9,663 nucleotides of DNA from Planctomycetota bacterium (GTDB lineage Bacteria > Planctomycetota > Planctomycetia > Isosphaerales > Isosphaeraceae): positions 1 through 9,663 of the forward strand of contig JAKBCQ010000042.1 in NCBI GenBank assembly GCA_021807585.1, written 5' to 3'. The notes beneath the pieces were generated by a model. That model did no database searches, was not told the origin of the DNA, and saw nothing but the letters and a program-made list of their open reading frames with translations. A program made the translations under genes and the position numbers. Below, piece after piece: positions 6,563 through 9,663 of this stretch. The stretch's first letter is position 1. Each line of letters begins with the position of its first letter.

Positions 6563-7846
6563 TTGAAATTCGGCATGGTGACGACGTTCTTCGGCGCCGA
6601 GAGCTTCGGCGGAGACGCTGCGTACGTCGACCGGTTGACGCGGGCGCTCTGCCGCCGCGGCCACGAGGTCCACGTCTTTTCGTGCTCGGACGCGTTCGAA
6701 GCCGTCCGCGGCGCACACCCCCTACGATCGTACAAGCCCCCCGACGGATTGCACGTTCATCGCCTGAAAAGCGGCCTCGGCGTCTTATCCCCCCTCGCCA
6801 CCCAGATGACGGGACGACCGTTCTTCAAAGCCGGGGCGCTCCGCGAGGTTCTCGACGCGGTCGATACCGATGTCGTTCACTTTCATAATATTTCGTTGAT
6901 AGGTGGTCCGGGGGTGCTCGAACTTGGGCGGGGCGCGGTCAGGATGATGACGGCGCACGAGCATTGGCTGATCTGTCCGATGCACTTGCTGTGGAAGTAC
7001 AACCGCAAGCCTTGCGACGGTCCCGAATGCGTGAGGTGCTCGCTCGTCGGCGGGCGACCGCCGCAGATCTGGCGGTACACGGGAGCGATCGACCGCGGCT
7101 TACGCGAGCTCGACGCGCTCCTTTTCCCGTCGCGGCATGCGCTCGAGGAGCATCGCGGTCGCGGGGTCGGGGCGCCGCTCGTGCACCTGCCGTATTTTCT
7201 CCCCGACGATTGGTCGGGGGGAATCGAGGACGAGGAGCCGATCTCGTGGAACGGCGGCAGGCCGTACCTCGCCGCGGCGGGAAGATTGGTGCGGATGAAA
7301 GGCTTTCAACAGTTGATTCCGCTGATGAAGCTGCTTCCCGAGGTCGATCTGCGGATCGCGGGAACGGGACCATACGAGGCCCGCTTGCGCGAGCTGGCGC
7401 GGGGGATGACGAACGTGAGCTTCGAGGGATTGCTCGACGGTCCGGGGCTGGCGCGGCTGTTCCACGGCGCCCGCGCCGTCGTCGTTCCGTCGCTTTTTCC
7501 CGAGACGTTCGGCTATGTGGTGCTCGAGGCGTTCGCGGTTCGTACGCCCGTCGTCGTACACATGGGCGGAGGCGCGCTCGCCGAGACGGGCGTACAGTCG
7601 GGAGGGGGGATCGGCTACCGCACGACCGACGAGCTTCTGGTGGCGCTCAGGCGGATCGTCCACGACGACGACCTCCGCGACGAGCTGGCGCATCGGGGTT
7701 ATAGAACGAGGATCACCGATTGGTCCGAGACGGCGCACCTCGACCGCTATTTCGAGCTCGTGCGGACGATTCGCGAAGGACGAACGGCGCGCACGCCTCA
7801 TCAGCAGCGCGCCGCGACGACGACCGCGAACCGAACGGCGGTCTAG
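6563..7846 (+). CDS. GT4-family glycosyltransferase, TTG start
   Basis: This 427-aa retaining glycosyltransferase of the GT-B fold probably transfers a sugar from a nucleotide-sugar donor to a glycan or lipid acceptor on the inner face of the membrane. The N-terminal acceptor domain has the Gly-rich loop FGGDAAYVDRL (15-25) and VVHFHN (104-109). A Cys-rich insert follows: HWLICPMHLLW (134-144) and Cys at 138, 151, 156 and 159, seen in a subset of GT4 enzymes and possibly metal-binding. The C-terminal donor domain shows AAGRLVRMKG (238-247), IAGTGPY (265-271) and PETFGYVVLEA (313-323), which contains the EX7E motif (E314, E322). The start is TTG at 6563 with AGGAGGT about 7 nt upstream; the ATG four codons later is too far from it and would trim the first strand. 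The sugar and acceptor are unknown. Its tail after residue 405 is basic and disordered. The YfhO-like gene follows after 52 nt. Confidence 0.93.
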   Translation: MKFGMVTTFFGAESFGGDAAYVDRLTRALCRRGHEVHVFSCSDAFEAVRGAHPLRSYKPPDGLHVHRLKSGLGVLSPLATQMTGRPFFKAGALREVLDAVDTDVVHFHNISLIGGPGVLELGRGAVRMMTAHEHWLICPMHLLWKYNRKPCDGPECVRCSLVGGRPPQIWRYTGAIDRGLRELDALLFPSRHALEEHRGRGVGAPLVHLPYFLPDDWSGGIEDEEPISWNGGRPYLAAAGRLVRMKGFQQLIPLMKLLPEVDLRIAGTGPYEARLRELARGMTNVSFEGLLDGPGLARLFHGARAVVVPSLFPETFGYVVLEAFAVRTPVVVHMGGGALAETGVQSGGGIGYRTTDELLVALRRIVHDDDLRDELAHRGYRTRITDWSETAHLDRYFELVRTIREGRTARTPHQQRAATTTANRTAV

Positions 7847-7898
7847 CATCATGAAATATCATTGTTAATTGATGTTTTGATATCGAGGAGGCTCGGGG

Positions 7899-9663
7899 AT
7901 GACGGCGGAGGGGACGAATCGCGGCCGGGGTCGCTTTTGGCCGATCGCGCTTTCGCTCGTCGCGGTCCTCGGCGTTTCGTTCGCTCGTTTAATCGCATCT
8001 CCCAAAAATCTACTTGTTGATCCGATTCGCCCGAGCGTCGACAGTTTGATCCGCGGCAAGCGCGAGCCCGGCAACGATTTGACGCGGATTTTCCTTCCCC
8101 AGCGGGCGTCGATTTTGGACGCGATCCGCGATCTCGGGCGGGTTCCGTACTGGGATCCCGCGGGATTCGGCGGCCGTCCGCGGTTGGGCAATCCCCAGGC
8201 GGGGCTGTTTTATCCTCCAAGCCTGATCGCGTGGTTCACGAGGGCCCCCGCGGCGCTCGGCTGGCTGACCGCGGCGCACCTGTTGTGGGGAGGCTTCGGC
8301 GTTTACTTCTTCCTCCGGATCGCGCGCGTCGGTCGGTTCGGAGCGGTCGTCGCCGCGGCGTGTTATGAAACGTCCCCTTATCTCATTGCGCAAACATTTG
8401 AAGGGCATTATCCGCACGTTTGGGGAGCGAGCTGGTATCCGTGGGCGCTCCTGGCGAATGCGCTTTGGCGCAAAGGCGATTATCGGGGCGCCTTCGCTTT
8501 GCCGTGGATCACGGCGCTTTCGCTTCTGACCGGGCATCCTCAAGAAGGTTACTATTTGTTAATTATATTGGGATGTTGGTGGTGTTGGGATTGGGCTCGG
8601 ATCGCGTGGAAAGGGGGATGGGCGGGAGATGCGCCGGGCGATCGCTTCGAGAACGGGACGTCGGTGGAGCGCGAGTCGGCGGAGCGAGATTCGGCGGAGC
8701 GGACGACGGCTTCGATTCGCTTCGATCCTCCTCACGGTCGGGGTCGATCGCGGATTTGGTCGCCCCCCGGTCCTCGGGCGTCGTTTTTGGTCCCGCTTGC
8801 GATCACGGTCGTCGCGCTCGGGCTGACGGCGGTCGAGGTGATCCCCGACGCCGCGGCGACTCGCTACGCGCTCGCCGAGAGTAAGCGATCGATCGCGCAC
8901 GCGAGTTCGTATCACATTAATTTTCTCAATCTTTTTCAATTGATCACTCCCAAGGCGTTGGGAGGTCCCGCGGATTATTTCGGCCACGACAATTACTGGG
9001 AGCCGCTTTTATCGATCGGCTGGGGGGCGTTGTTGTTGGCCGCGATCGGCGCGGCGCGGCATCGCGATCGCGCGCTCGGTCTCGGGCTATTGGCGGCGAC
9101 TCTGCTTGCGGTCGCGTTCGCGGCGGGGCGTCGGTTTGTGTTATTTGCATTATTTTATGAATTGATCCCGGGGATGGATCGCTTTCGGGTCCCGTCGCGG
9201 TCGTTGTTTTTGGCTTCGTTGGGCGCCTCGGCGCTCGCGGGGTTGGGCGCCGAGGCTCTCGTCGCACTCGCGGCGACGAACGACGACGCGGCGTGGCGAT
9301 CGCTCTGGATACGGTATCGCAGGCTTGTCGCCCCGATTGCGGCGCTTTTGATCGCGGGTTTGATCCTCGCCGAGACGACGGGGCTCAAACGGAACGCTCA
9401 TCCCAACGCGGCACGATCGGCGCCGACGGCGCGCGATCGCGGGCTCAACCGCAAGCGTGAGGCGAACAGGTGGATCCTCGCAGCGGCGACGATCGCCAAA
9501 GAAAAAACATTCTTGCTTTCGTTTATGGGAACGACCGCGCTCGTCGCGTGGGGGGCGTACGATTCGAAACGGAGGAGGGGGATCGCGGTGTCGTTCGCGA
9601 CGCTCGCGGTCGCCGAGTTGGCGATCCACGCGCACGGGATCTTGCGAACCGCCCCGCCGAGCG
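7899..9663 (+). CDS. YfhO-family multi-pass membrane protein, C-terminus beyond window
   Basis: The frame is open for 588 codons from ATG 7899 to the right edge, so the gene is partial. YfhO-family proteins are large GT-C-like membrane proteins linked to glycosylation of cell-wall or surface polymers. Family-like pieces include the loop YWDPAGFGGRPRLGNPQAG (84-102), HVWGASWYPWALL (173-185), GHPQEGYYLL (212-221), LFQLITPKALGG (345-356) with YFGHDNYWEP, and PGMDRFRVPSRSLFLASLG (424-442). About ten hydrophobic stretches are visible, for example 13-32, 118-140, 197-228, 296-316, 370-386, 391-424, 434-460 and 474-493. A hydrophilic stretch at 245-295 contains a three-fold Ser-Ala-Glu-Arg repeat. 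The start has GAGGAGG 7 nt upstream. It sits 52 nt after the glycosyltransferase and is probably in its operon. Substrate and acceptor are unknown. Confidence 0.88.
   Translation, partial: MTAEGTNRGRGRFWPIALSLVAVLGVSFARLIASPKNLLVDPIRPSVDSLIRGKREPGNDLTRIFLPQRASILDAIRDLGRVPYWDPAGFGGRPRLGNPQAGLFYPPSLIAWFTRAPAALGWLTAAHLLWGGFGVYFFLRIARVGRFGAVVAAACYETSPYLIAQTFEGHYPHVWGASWYPWALLANALWRKGDYRGAFALPWITALSLLTGHPQEGYYLLIILGCWWCWDWARIAWKGGWAGDAPGDRFENGTSVERESAERDSAERTTASIRFDPPHGRGRSRIWSPPGPRASFLVPLAITVVALGLTAVEVIPDAAATRYALAESKRSIAHASSYHINFLNLFQLITPKALGGPADYFGHDNYWEPLLSIGWGALLLAAIGAARHRDRALGLGLLAATLLAVAFAAGRRFVLFALFYELIPGMDRFRVPSRSLFLASLGASALAGLGAEALVALAATNDDAAWRSLWIRYRRLVAPIAALLIAGLILAETTGLKRNAHPNAARSAPTARDRGLNRKREANRWILAAATIAKEKTFLLSFMGTTALVAWGAYDSKRRRGIAVSFATLAVAELAIHAHGILRTAPPS
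8661..8705 (+). repeat. Three 15-bp tandem repeats inside the YfhO-like gene
   Basis: Units at 8661-8675, 8676-8690 and 8691-8705 share the pattern TCGGYGGAGCG followed by four variable bases. They encode SVERE, SAERD and SAERT in a hydrophilic loop. The in-frame unit length keeps the gene open. Such repeats may vary in number between strains. Confidence 0.6.

Noticed and set aside
7100..7852. Minus-strand 250-codon frame inside the glycosyltransferase gene
   Set aside because: It is a shadow of a gene with full GT4 motifs; its composition is Arg-rich and non-protein-like.

Overview
The window most likely comes from a planctomycete, probably of the Isosphaera/Singulisphaera type. The evidence is moderately high GC, a PEP-CTERM secreted protein, a YfhO-like membrane protein, a GT4 glycosyltransferase with a Cys-rich insert, and a cytosolic-looking trypsin-like peptidase of the GTLG/CNHVL/GDSGSL type. 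The taxonomy is inferred from gene content, not proven. No rRNA, tRNA, CRISPR array, insertion sequence or phage gene was recognised.

Layout. Two blocks diverge from an intergenic region at about 5046-5466. The left block is entirely on the minus strand. In transcription order it holds a trypsin-like serine peptidase (5045-3996), a 77-aa protein resembling the peptidase's own N-terminal domain (3800-3567), a 107-aa possible ribbon-helix-helix protein behind a promoter carrying an 18-bp perfect palindrome (3130-2807), S-adenosylhomocysteine hydrolase ahcY (2684-1344, TTG start), and an unrecognised acidic/helical protein that runs off the left edge (993-1, own strong promoter).

The right block is on the plus strand. 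It holds a PEP-CTERM, HAF-like secreted protein (5467-6390), a GT4 glycosyltransferase (6563-7846, TTG start), and a large YfhO-family membrane protein that runs off the right edge (from 7899). The last two are 52 nt apart and look co-transcribed. Together they suggest cell-surface glycan or exopolysaccharide work next to a surface-sorted protein.

Working together. ahcY is housekeeping: it clears S-adenosylhomocysteine in the methyl cycle. The peptidase and small protein look like a two-gene module whose role is unknown. The small possible DNA-binding protein may autoregulate through the palindrome and may also affect ahcY, 122 nt downstream, for which I found no convincing promoter of its own.

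Worth a second look are the peptidase/small-protein pair, the palindromic operator candidate, an 11-bp AT-only inverted repeat, a three-fold AAGCGTG repeat, and nine copies of the HIP1-like octamer GCGATCGC, all inside coding regions. I do not see a clear new defence or mobile system.
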